A stretch of 64,000 nt of DNA from Candidatus Gastranaerophilales bacterium (GTDB lineage: Bacteria > Cyanobacteriota > Vampirovibrionia > Gastranaerophilales > Gastranaerophilaceae), in assembly GCA_944324255.1 (NCBI GenBank), contig CALUVM010000003.1, forward strand, positions 62,001 to 126,000, in the 5' to 3' direction. Both the position numbers and the translations under genes were made by a program. Positions 55,757-62,815 of this stretch are shown piece by piece (positions within the stretch are counted from its first letter, which is position 1; each line of letters starts with the position of its first letter). A model generated the notes under the pieces. It did no database searches. It saw only the letters and a list, made by a program, of their open reading frames with translations, and was not told where the DNA came from.

Positions 55757-56419
55757 TTAGCGAATATCAAGGAATTTATGTACTTGAGGAACTAATCTGA
55801 CATTTTTATATTTGGCTAAGAATTTATCTAAAGTAAGTTCCATAAATTCTTTGTCAATTACGGGCTGTATTCCGCTCATTTGAGGCTGTAAGACCAGTAC
55901 TATATTATATTTGTTTCCTAATTCGGCGGCTGAATTAATTTCGGAGTCTGTTATATTCTTATTAAAAACAATTTTAGCAAAAAGATTCTTGTGTTTAGCT
56001 ATATTAAAGAATTTATCATGTAAATCCCATAATTCATTGTTTCCGGTGCAGCTGGGAAGTTTAATATCGGCAGAAATAATGTCAATATACTCAATTACGG
56101 GAATTAATTTATCCGGAAGGGTTGCATTAGTTTCAAGGTAAACCGGAAGTTTGCATAAAGGCAGAAAAGCTTTAAGGAAGCTTTCATTTAAAAGAGGCTC
56201 CCCTCCTGTCAGTGATATGGAATGACAATCCGAATTTTTGTTTACTATTTCTGCCAGCTCTTGCGGAGTGTACTCTTGAGAAAGTTTAGTATCAAAATCC
56301 GTGTCGCAATAACTGCATTTTAAATTGCATCCGCAAAACCTTATGAAAAGTTGTTTATATCCTATATAAGGACCTTCTCCTTGTATTGATGAAAAGACTT
56401 CTTTTATTCTAGTTTTCAT
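55757..56419 (-). CDS. queE: 7-carboxy-7-deazaguanine synthase
   Basis: 220-residue radical SAM enzyme of queuosine/7-deazaguanine synthesis. It has the SIQGEGPYIG substrate loop, CxxxCxxC cluster motif (C31, C35, C38), and SLTGGEPL for SAM binding. The start at 56419 lies inside the end of the dnaJ-like gene (11-base overlap); the frame extends further back only as a shadow. The other queuosine genes are not in the window. Confidence 0.93.
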   Translation of the reverse strand: MKTRIKEVFSSIQGEGPYIGYKQLFIRFCGCNLKCSYCDTDFDTKLSQEYTPQELAEIVNKNSDCHSISLTGGEPLLNESFLKAFLPLCKLPVYLETNATLPDKLIPVIEYIDIISADIKLPSCTGNNELWDLHDKFFNIAKHKNLFAKIVFNKNITDSEINSAAELGNKYNIVLVLQPQMSGIQPVIDKEFMELTLDKFLAKYKNVRLVPQVHKFLDIR

Positions 56420-57362
56420 AAAGATGATCTCTGATATTTTCTGTAGATATTTCGGCAAGCTTTTTATAAAGGGAAATTTCTTCATCAGAAAGCTGCTTTG
56501 GTATCTTTATTTCTACAGTTACAATCATATCACCAACTTTATTATTTTGTACAATACCGCAGCCGGCAAGTCGTATTTTTTGTCCGTTTTGTGTATTAGG
56601 ATTAATTTTTACTGATATGCAGCCTTTTATGGTACAGATTTTTATTTCTGCCCCTAGAACAGCTTCATAAGGAGTAATCGGGATTGTTTTAAGTATATTT
56701 AATCCGTCGGTTTTATAAGTTTTCGGTTCCTGAATATGTACAGTTATGTACATATCTCCGTTTACTCCGCCGTTAATTCCGGCACTGCCTTCACCTGCAA
56801 GTCTGATTTTCGATTTGTCTTTTATTCCTGCCGGAATTTTAACTGTAAATTTTTTATAGTTAGTAAATTCTCCTTTCCCGTTACAAGCTTTACATATAGA
56901 ACCGTTTATAAATTTTCTGCCTCCGCATTTTGGACAGAGTTGTGTTTGGAGCATATTGACAGTTTTTGTTGTCCCTGCTGCTGCTTCAAATACCGAAAGT
57001 TCAATATCTGAGTATATATCTTCTCCTCTTTTAGGAATGGGCTTTTGTTCTGCTTTTTTCCAGTTAAATCCGGAAAAAGCGAAGCTTTTCTTTTCTTCTT
57101 TTGGGGGTTCTGATTTAAACTTGTTTTCATTAGAAGTCGCATAAGAATAGAATCTTCTTGCTCTATCGTATTCTTCCTTTTTTATTTTATTAGAGAGAAT
57201 TTCGTATGCTTCATTAATTTCTTTGAATCTTATTATGACATCTTCCGAGTTGCCGGCAATATCCGGATGCCATTTACGTGCCAGTTTCCTGTAAGCGTTT
57301 TTGATAGCATCTTGTGATTCAAACTCCGTAATACCAAGAATTTTATAATAATCTTTAGTCAT
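56409..57362 (-). CDS. DnaJ-like chaperone with a half zinc domain
   Basis: 317 residues. The J domain (1-70) has HPD (32-34), so it can stimulate DnaK. A low-complexity linker (75-110) follows, then a DnaJ-type substrate domain. Only two CxxC motifs are present (C143/C146 and C157/C160) instead of four, giving one zinc site where DnaJ has two. The C-terminal beta-domain is complete (VKIPAGIKDKSKIRLAGEG, GDMYITVHI). It is a divergent DnaJ/CbpA intermediate. Coupled to queE by overlap. Confidence 0.85.
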   Translation of the reverse strand: MTKDYYKILGITEFESQDAIKNAYRKLARKWHPDIAGNSEDVIIRFKEINEAYEILSNKIKKEEYDRARRFYSYATSNENKFKSEPPKEEKKSFAFSGFNWKKAEQKPIPKRGEDIYSDIELSVFEAAAGTTKTVNMLQTQLCPKCGGRKFINGSICKACNGKGEFTNYKKFTVKIPAGIKDKSKIRLAGEGSAGINGGVNGDMYITVHIQEPKTYKTDGLNILKTIPITPYEAVLGAEIKICTIKGCISVKINPNTQNGQKIRLAGCGIVQNNKVGDMIVTVEIKIPKQLSDEEISLYKKLAEISTENIRDHLYEN

Positions 57363-57423
57363 ACTTAAGGTTTAACGATGGGATTAAAAAAGTCAACCTC
57401 CGGATAAAAATACTTGTGACTAA

Positions 57424-57453
57424 TTGACTTTGAAGGTTTGAAAGTGATATTAT
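57424..57453 (+). promoter_or_regulatory. Promoter of a predicted leaderless gene
   Basis: TTGACT, 18 bases, TATTAT, then only 7 bases to ATG 57461. It is the clearest full promoter of this kind in the window. Confidence 0.6.
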
Positions 57454-57460
57454 AGTGGGC

Positions 57461-57829
57461 ATGATAAAAAGATTTTTAGTGCTGTTTATAATGTGTATTT
57501 CGCTTCCTGTATTTGCCGGGACTTTTGAGGACGCTCTAAAATCAAACAATAATGTGTTTTTGTATTTATACACACCTGAATGTAAATACTGTGTGAAGTT
57601 TGACCCTGTATACCAGAAGCTTGTAAAAAATCATAACGGGGATTGTTCATTTGTGAAAGTTAATGCGAGGACTCCTTACGGGACAGGGCTGCTAAGACGA
57701 TTCCGTTCTCCTTATGTACCGTTTGTTGTGGTGGCAAACAGTAAGAAAAATACATTTGTGAATATTAGTGTAGATTGTTTATTGGATTACGTTTGTACAG
57801 AACAATCTTTAAAGCAGATAATAAATTAG
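57461..57829 (+). CDS. Exported thioredoxin-like protein
   Basis: 122 residues with a signal peptide (MIKRFLVLFIMCISLPVFA). The thioredoxin-fold active site CKYC (C41/C44) sits in YTPECKYCVKF; the cis-Pro is in YVPFVVVA. It probably handles disulphides in the envelope. I prefer ATG 57461 because a full promoter ends 7 bases before it. rmlA follows 15 bases later. Confidence 0.85.
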   Translation: MIKRFLVLFIMCISLPVFAGTFEDALKSNNNVFLYLYTPECKYCVKFDPVYQKLVKNHNGDCSFVKVNARTPYGTGLLRRFRSPYVPFVVVANSKKNTFVNISVDCLLDYVCTEQSLKQIIN

Positions 57830-57844
57830 CGGAGGTATGGATTT

Positions 57845-58738
57845 ATGAAAGGTATAATTTTAGCAGCAGGAGCAGGAACAAGATTATATCCGGCATCGCA
57901 GCCGATTTCTAAAATTTTACTTCCTATATACGATAAGCCGATGATTTATTATCCGCTTTCAACCCTTATGCTTGCCGGGATTAGGGATATTCTTATTATA
58001 ACAAATGAACTTGATTATGATAATTTTGTAAAACTACTCGGAGATGGCTCACAGTTTGGTGTCCGTTTGAGCTATAAGATACAGTATGTGCAAAGAGGTA
58101 TTGCGGATGCATTTTTGATTGCCGAAGATTTTATTGCGGGAGATGATTCTGCGTTGATACTCGGAGATAATATTTTCCACGGACACGGGTTTTCAACATT
58201 AATGAAAGATGCAATAAGAAGAAATACCGGTGCTACAGTATTCGGTTATACGGTGAAAGATCCGGAACGATTCGGAGTTGTTGAATTTGATTCCAATAAG
58301 AAAGCAATTTCTCTGGAGGAAAAACCTCTTCTTCCGAAGTCTAATTATGCGGTAACCGGACTTTATTTTTATGATAATAAGGTATGTGAATTAGCTAAGT
58401 CTTTGCAACCATCCCGGAGGGGTGAATTAGAGATAACGGATTTAAACAGATTATACCTTGAAAGAGGGGAATTGAATGTAGAGATTTTGGGCAGAGGGTT
58501 TGCCTGGCTTGATACTGGAACTCATGATTCAATGCTGCAGGCGAGTGTTTTTGTTCAGACAATGGAGTTAAATAAAGGGGTTAAAATTGCCTGTCTTGAA
58601 GAGATTGCGTATAACCAGGGGTTTATATCCAGAGAAGAACTCTTGAGCAAAATAGAACGCTTTGGCAATAAGAATGAATATTATAATTATGTGAGAAATG
58701 TTGTTAACCAACCAATGCAAGATTTAGTAGGTGTATAG
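57845..58738 (+). CDS. rmlA: Glucose-1-phosphate thymidylyltransferase
   Basis: 297 residues, first step of dTDP-rhamnose synthesis for surface polysaccharide. It has the nucleotide loop [13 protein letters not shown] (AG in place of the usual GGSG), [33 protein letters not shown] and [15 protein letters not shown]. Length is normal. GGAGG is upstream. rmlBCD are not adjacent. Confidence 0.94.
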   Translation: MKGIILAAGAGTRLYPASQPISKILLPIYDKPMIYYPLSTLMLAGIRDILIITNELDYDNFVKLLGDGSQFGVRLSYKIQYVQRGIADAFLIAEDFIAGDDSALILGDNIFHGHGFSTLMKDAIRRNTGATVFGYTVKDPERFGVVEFDSNKKAISLEEKPLLPKSNYAVTGLYFYDNKVCELAKSLQPSRRGELEITDLNRLYLERGELNVEILGRGFAWLDTGTHDSMLQASVFVQTMELNKGVKIACLEEIAYNQGFISREELLSKIERFGNKNEYYNYVRNVVNQPMQDLVGV

Positions 58739-58820
58739 TTGTTTTAGTTGACCCTTCACCCTGCTGAAAATTTGCTTTCTTCAAGGTGAGGGAGAAATCT
58801 AATCACAGTTTATAATAACA

Positions 58821-58849
58821 AAACAGCCGGCATGTATGCCGGCTGTTTC
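58821..58849. terminator. Palindromic terminator between rmlA and orphan A
   Basis: Thirteen-base arms AAACAGCCGGCAT/ATGCCGGCTGTTT with a two-base centre. It probably ends both converging transcripts. Confidence 0.85.
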
Positions 58850-58868
58850 ATAGGTAATATGTCTTATA

Positions 58869-60377
58869 TTATGCTATTCCTGTATCAGGCTCGGGTTTTT
58901 CTTCTTTTTTCTCAGCCCCTTCTGTTTCTTCTTTCTGTGCGCTGATACCGAATCCTGTGGCAATAGGTGCAGACTCTTCTTCACTGCCGGCAGAGTTTTC
59001 CGGTAACGCTGTATCTTCAGGAACTTCCATTTCATCAGGCATTTGAAGTTCAAGATCTTCAACGTTTGACATCCAGCCGCCATAGTTATCAACTTCTGTT
59101 TCGTAGACATCGTTAGTGGCTGCATTTAAGTCTTGTGTAACCTTTCTTGCTTCAATTTCTGTTCCGACTTCGCCAGCCCATTTAAATTGTTCGGCTGCCC
59201 CAATACCGGACATGACTCCGCCAGCTGCAGCCATTGCTGCAAATGCCCAAGCCCATGCTGTGAATAATCCTCCAGACAAAGCAAATTGTCCTGCTTGAAA
59301 TGCAGCTTTTGCTCCGGAGATAACATTCAAGCTTTGAGCTGCGCCTTCAACATAGCACATTGTTCTGGTAGTAGTATCAAAACTTTCAGCATAGTCGGTT
59401 ACCCCCTGGACTTCTGCAACTGTTTCCGCTGCATAATCATACCTCTCCTGATATCCGCCCATATCATCATAGATAGTTGAAACAGTGTCACTGGTTTCAT
59501 CCTGAGTTTCAACCATTAATTCACCGCTTTCTGTTAAAAGACCCACTATTTCTGTATATAAAGCTTTTTCTTCTTCAGTCAAAGCTTCTCCGGATTCGGC
59601 TTTTTCTTTCAAAGCTGTATATGTTCGCATATACATATCATATTCGGTTTTTTGTTCTTCAATCTGGTTATTAGCTTCTTCATTGTATTCTGCAGCTTCA
59701 TCCGACAGAGCCATAACTTCTTCTCCTGCAGCTGCCATATCTTCTTGCGCTGCTGCGGTTGCGGCTTGTGAAGTTGCCATTGTATCTTGAAGCTTATCAC
59801 AGGCTTCTTTTTCATCTTTGTTAGGTTTTTTTGCCACATATGCAATGCCTGTTGCCATTGAAAGTGGTGCTGCTATAATCCAACTGCCTTTGACGTTTTT
59901 ATTAGTAACCCCCTTTGCCATTGCTTTTGAAGCACCTTTATTGGCTGTTTTCTGACCTATTACTTTGCTCCATCCTTTACCAATAGCTCTTCCCATGCCT
60001 TGTGCTACTCCATCAGTAACACCATTAAGAGCTCCTGATGCAACAATTCCAGTACCTGCTGCCCATGCAGCGTCACCGGTGCCTCTTGCAATCATTCCTC
60101 CTTTTTTACCGTCGAAACCGGTATCTTCTTTGGCTGTATTTTTACCATCTTCATAGGATTTACTAAAATCATCATCAGGTATTTCATAGGCATTTTCATC
60201 ATTAAGAGCATTAGCCTGCCAGTTAGCGAGCTCACTCTTATATGTTTGTTTTATTTCTCCCATTGATTTGGCATCAATTCCCATTGTATTATTACCATAG
60301 TAATAATTTTCCCAACATTTAAATGCATAGCTCTGTGAACCTAATGCTCTTGATAAGTCGAAACTTTCTATTGCCAT
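58869..60377 (-). CDS. Orphan A: coiled-coil protein with hydrophobic hairpin, sigma-28 promoter
   Basis: 502 residues, paralogous to the next gene. Shared blocks: SQSYAFKCWENYYYGNNTM (14-32), NAYEIPDDD (62-70), GSWIIAAPLSMATGIAY (164-180) before KPNK, a long helical/coiled-coil region (about 190-325), then FDTTTRTMCYVEGAAQSLNV (333-352). A hydrophobic hairpin (about 355-395) follows, ending in SGIGAAEQFKW, then a variable acidic tail from 430. There is no Sec signal. The layout resembles type III secretion translocators (IpaB/YopB-type) but no sequence family was recognised. GGAGG precedes the ATG. Its promoter matches sigma-28, tying it to the flagellar regulon. Confidence 0.8.
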   Translation of the reverse strand: MAIESFDLSRALGSQSYAFKCWENYYYGNNTMGIDAKSMGEIKQTYKSELANWQANALNDENAYEIPDDDFSKSYEDGKNTAKEDTGFDGKKGGMIARGTGDAAWAAGTGIVASGALNGVTDGVAQGMGRAIGKGWSKVIGQKTANKGASKAMAKGVTNKNVKGSWIIAAPLSMATGIAYVAKKPNKDEKEACDKLQDTMATSQAATAAAQEDMAAAGEEVMALSDEAAEYNEEANNQIEEQKTEYDMYMRTYTALKEKAESGEALTEEEKALYTEIVGLLTESGELMVETQDETSDTVSTIYDDMGGYQERYDYAAETVAEVQGVTDYAESFDTTTRTMCYVEGAAQSLNVISGAKAAFQAGQFALSGGLFTAWAWAFAAMAAAGGVMSGIGAAEQFKWAGEVGTEIEARKVTQDLNAATNDVYETEVDNYGGWMSNVEDLELQMPDEMEVPEDTALPENSAGSEEESAPIATGFGISAQKEETEGAEKKEEKPEPDTGIA

Positions 60378-60406
60378 AATGCCTCCAATGATTTTGTTTA
60401 TTTTAT

Positions 60407-60433
60407 ATATCGGTATTTTTTATAAAAACTTTA
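60407..60433 (-). promoter_or_regulatory. Sigma-28 (FliA)-type promoter of orphan A
   Basis: TAAAGTTT, 11 bases, ACCGATAT, against the FliA consensus TAAAGTTT-N11-GCCGATAA. About 30 bases before the ATG at 60377. Confidence 0.75.
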
Positions 60434-60461
60434 GTATTTTAGGTAGATTTGTTACAATTAT

Positions 60462-62078
60462 TTACATAAAAGGATTCTTTTTCTGCTCACCGGTATTTGT
60501 TCCGGTAAGACTTCCAAATCCGCTATTTTGCAGAAGATTGCTGCTTTGAACAGGAGTTTCATTTTCTTTTTTATCTTTATTTTTGTCATCTTCTCCGGTA
60601 TTTTCCGCAGCTGTTATATTAGCTGCGCTATCAGGTTCATAGAATTCAAAATCATCTAGTGCAGTGTTTACATCTTCATTTGCCGTACTAACGGTGTCAA
60701 TATCTGTTGCATAATTACTTAAAGTTGAATCATAAACTGACATTGTTTGGGTGTTTAATTCTTGTATTGATTCTCTAATATCAATAGCTTTACCGATTTC
60801 TGCAGCCCATTTGAACTGTTCTGCAGCTCCAATTCCTGACATCACGGCACCTGCCGTTCCCATACCAACGCAAGCCCAAGCATAAGCGTTCATACCCATA
60901 CTTGCGGCAGCTGCTATACCGGCTTGTACTGCAGCAACTGTACCGGTTACAACGTTAAGAGTTTGTGATGCTCCTTCAACCAGACATAATGTCCTTGTAG
61001 CTTTATCAAAACCTGCCGCAAAATCTGTTATAGCCTCTACGGTAGCCATTTTACCCGCTTGCTCATCGTATGTATCTTGTTTTGAATCTATATCGCCGGC
61101 AGTTTCTTCAATCGTTTCTTGTGCAGTTGTTTGCAGGGTTTGAATTTCCAGACCGAGATCTTCCAAATATATCCCTATAGATTCATATTGAGCCTTTTCA
61201 CTATCTGTTAATGATTCTCCGTTTTTAATTCGTTCGGTTATCCCTTGATATTGTAACATCGCTGTTTCATATAAATCTTGTTTCTTTTCTAGTTCGGCGT
61301 TAAATTCTTCATTAGCTCCCTGCGCAGTTTCAGAAAGATCAACAACCTCATTACCCGTATTAATTAATGTGTTTTGTGCAGAGTTTAAAGCCTGCTGATG
61401 CGTGGTAATCATATCATTCATCAGCTGATCCAGCGATTCTTTTTCTTTTTTATTTGGTTTTAGTGTGGTATATAATATTCCCAGCGCCATTGAAAGAGGC
61501 GCAGAAATCATCCACCCGCCTTTTGTTTGACCTGCCATAGATTTAGCACTTGCATTCCCTGCAGCTTCCGTACTTGCTTTAGCTGCTTCTTCTATTGATT
61601 TGCCTGCTGCATTTTTTAATGCTTCTGCTCCGGCTTTTTCAGCAGCTTTTTTAGCTCCTGCTGCGGCAAGCTTGGTTGTTACTTTACTTCCTAATATAGC
61701 ACTGTTTAAGCCGACTCCGGCTGCTCCGGCGATTGCTGTACCGGCATTAAATGTGCTGACGGGGGTTTCTGTCCCAGCATAAATTTTTGAACCTGTTGCA
61801 GTTCCGTCATGACCGGCTTCTTCTTTGGATTCTTCCAATTGTTCAAGTTTGATGCTGCTCCAATCATCGTCCTCTATTTCATAAGCATTTGTATCTTGTT
61901 CTGCCGTTGCACGCCAGTTATTAAGTTCATTTTTCCAGGTTTCAGTGAGAGATTGCATGTCTTCTGCCGGTATTCTCATTGTATTTTTTTCATAATTGTA
62001 GTTATACCAGCATTTGTACGCATAAGCTTGCGAACTTTCTGCCCTTTCCAGACTATATGCATTCCCTATAGTATACAT
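60462..62078 (-). CDS. Orphan B: paralogue of orphan A, sigma-28 promoter
   Basis: 538 residues. It has the same blocks as orphan A: SSQAYAYKCWYNYNYEKNTM (15-34), NAYEIEDDDWS (64-74), GGWMISAPLSMALGILY (187-203) before KPNK, a coiled-coil region (about 205-350), FDKATRTLCLVEGASQTLNV (357-376), and a hydrophobic hairpin (about 378-415) ending SGIGAAEQFKW. An Ala/Lys-rich insertion (about 130-180) and a Asn/Gln/Lys-rich tail are specific to B. No signal peptide. AAGGAG precedes the ATG. B lies directly upstream of A but each has its own promoter. Function unknown; membrane insertion or secretion is inferred from layout. Confidence 0.8.
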   Translation of the reverse strand: MYTIGNAYSLERAESSQAYAYKCWYNYNYEKNTMRIPAEDMQSLTETWKNELNNWRATAEQDTNAYEIEDDDWSSIKLEQLEESKEEAGHDGTATGSKIYAGTETPVSTFNAGTAIAGAAGVGLNSAILGSKVTTKLAAAGAKKAAEKAGAEALKNAAGKSIEEAAKASTEAAGNASAKSMAGQTKGGWMISAPLSMALGILYTTLKPNKKEKESLDQLMNDMITTHQQALNSAQNTLINTGNEVVDLSETAQGANEEFNAELEKKQDLYETAMLQYQGITERIKNGESLTDSEKAQYESIGIYLEDLGLEIQTLQTTAQETIEETAGDIDSKQDTYDEQAGKMATVEAITDFAAGFDKATRTLCLVEGASQTLNVVTGTVAAVQAGIAAAASMGMNAYAWACVGMGTAGAVMSGIGAAEQFKWAAEIGKAIDIRESIQELNTQTMSVYDSTLSNYATDIDTVSTANEDVNTALDDFEFYEPDSAANITAAENTGEDDKNKDKKENETPVQSSNLLQNSGFGSLTGTNTGEQKKNPFM

Positions 62079-62114
62079 TATTATATTCTCCTTTTTCTTT
62101 TCCCTATACCCCTT

Positions 62115-62141
62115 ATTACGGAAATTTTTTATAAAACTTTA
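62115..62141 (-). promoter_or_regulatory. Sigma-28 (FliA)-type promoter of orphan B
   Basis: TAAAGTTT, 11 bases, TCCGTAAT. The -35 matches the consensus exactly; the -10 keeps CCG. Flanking bases resemble those of orphan A. Confidence 0.65.
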
Positions 62142-62212
62142 GACTTTTAGAGTAAATTGTTACAAAATTTAATATTTTATGTAAATATTTGTAAATATAT
62201 TTCTAAAAATCC

Positions 62213-62239
62213 TAAAGATTTATAATTTTATGCCGTAAA
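62213..62239 (+). promoter_or_regulatory. Sigma-28 (FliA)-type promoter of the 184-residue orphan
   Basis: TAAAGATT, 11 bases, GCCGTAAA, placed 21 bases before ATG 62261 with AAGGAG between. Same spacing as the other two. Confidence 0.7.
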
Positions 62240-62260
62240 CAAAAATATAAGGAGTAAACT

Positions 62261-62815
62261 ATGGCAGAAAATTTTAATGTAGAAAAGAATCCTAATGTAC
62301 AAACAAATAAAGACGGACGTACTGTAATTGATGAATCTCAGTATCGAGTTTTTAAATCCAAAGAAAGCGGACCATCTGCTGTCGGAAAAGGCGGAGATCC
62401 TTTATATATAAAAATAAAAGCTTCTTCTGAACAGTTGAATGAACTTCTGGAAGAAACCCAGGCCGTTCAGGATTGGGTTCAGCGTGAAACAAGCAACAAT
62501 GTTGCAATAAGCTGTTTAGATAATAATGATTTAAAAGAATTATATTATGAAATGAAAGACGGGTTTGGAGAATATGGCGCAATGTCTTTAATGGGATTTA
62601 AAACTCCTCAGGGGGTAGAAATTCCACGGCTTAAGTTATATGACAAAAACGGCGAAGTTATTGAAGTATTGACCGGTCCGATGGCTATTGATGAGTTAAA
62701 TAAACGTGCGCTGGTCTATCGTCAATCCCTTCAGGATTATACAGGAGTCGCTGCCGATTCAAATCAAGAAGGAATGATTCAGGATTATTCAGGGAATCCT
62801 GATGACTATGTATAA
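62261..62815 (+). CDS. Orphan C: soluble protein with sigma-28 promoter
   Basis: 184 residues, not recognised. It has a polar N-terminus (MAENFNVEKNPNVQTNKDG), a helical part (SSEQLNELLEETQAVQDWVQ) and a mixed domain, with an acidic end. No signal peptide or membrane helix. It is divergent from orphan B, and both promoters are sigma-28-like, so A, B and C are expected to be expressed together. A chaperone or co-secreted partner for A/B is one possibility. Its stop abuts the convergent TPR gene. Confidence 0.75.
   Translation: MAENFNVEKNPNVQTNKDGRTVIDESQYRVFKSKESGPSAVGKGGDPLYIKIKASSEQLNELLEETQAVQDWVQRETSNNVAISCLDNNDLKELYYEMKDGFGEYGAMSLMGFKTPQGVEIPRLKLYDKNGEVIEVLTGPMAIDELNKRALVYRQSLQDYTGVAADSNQEGMIQDYSGNPDDYV

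Noticed and set aside
58741-58800. CCTTCACCCT...AAGGTGAGGG imperfect hairpin after rmlA
   Set aside because: The arms pair only with bulges, there is no T run, and a clear palindromic terminator follows; it may be a dispersed intergenic repeat, but only one copy is visible here.
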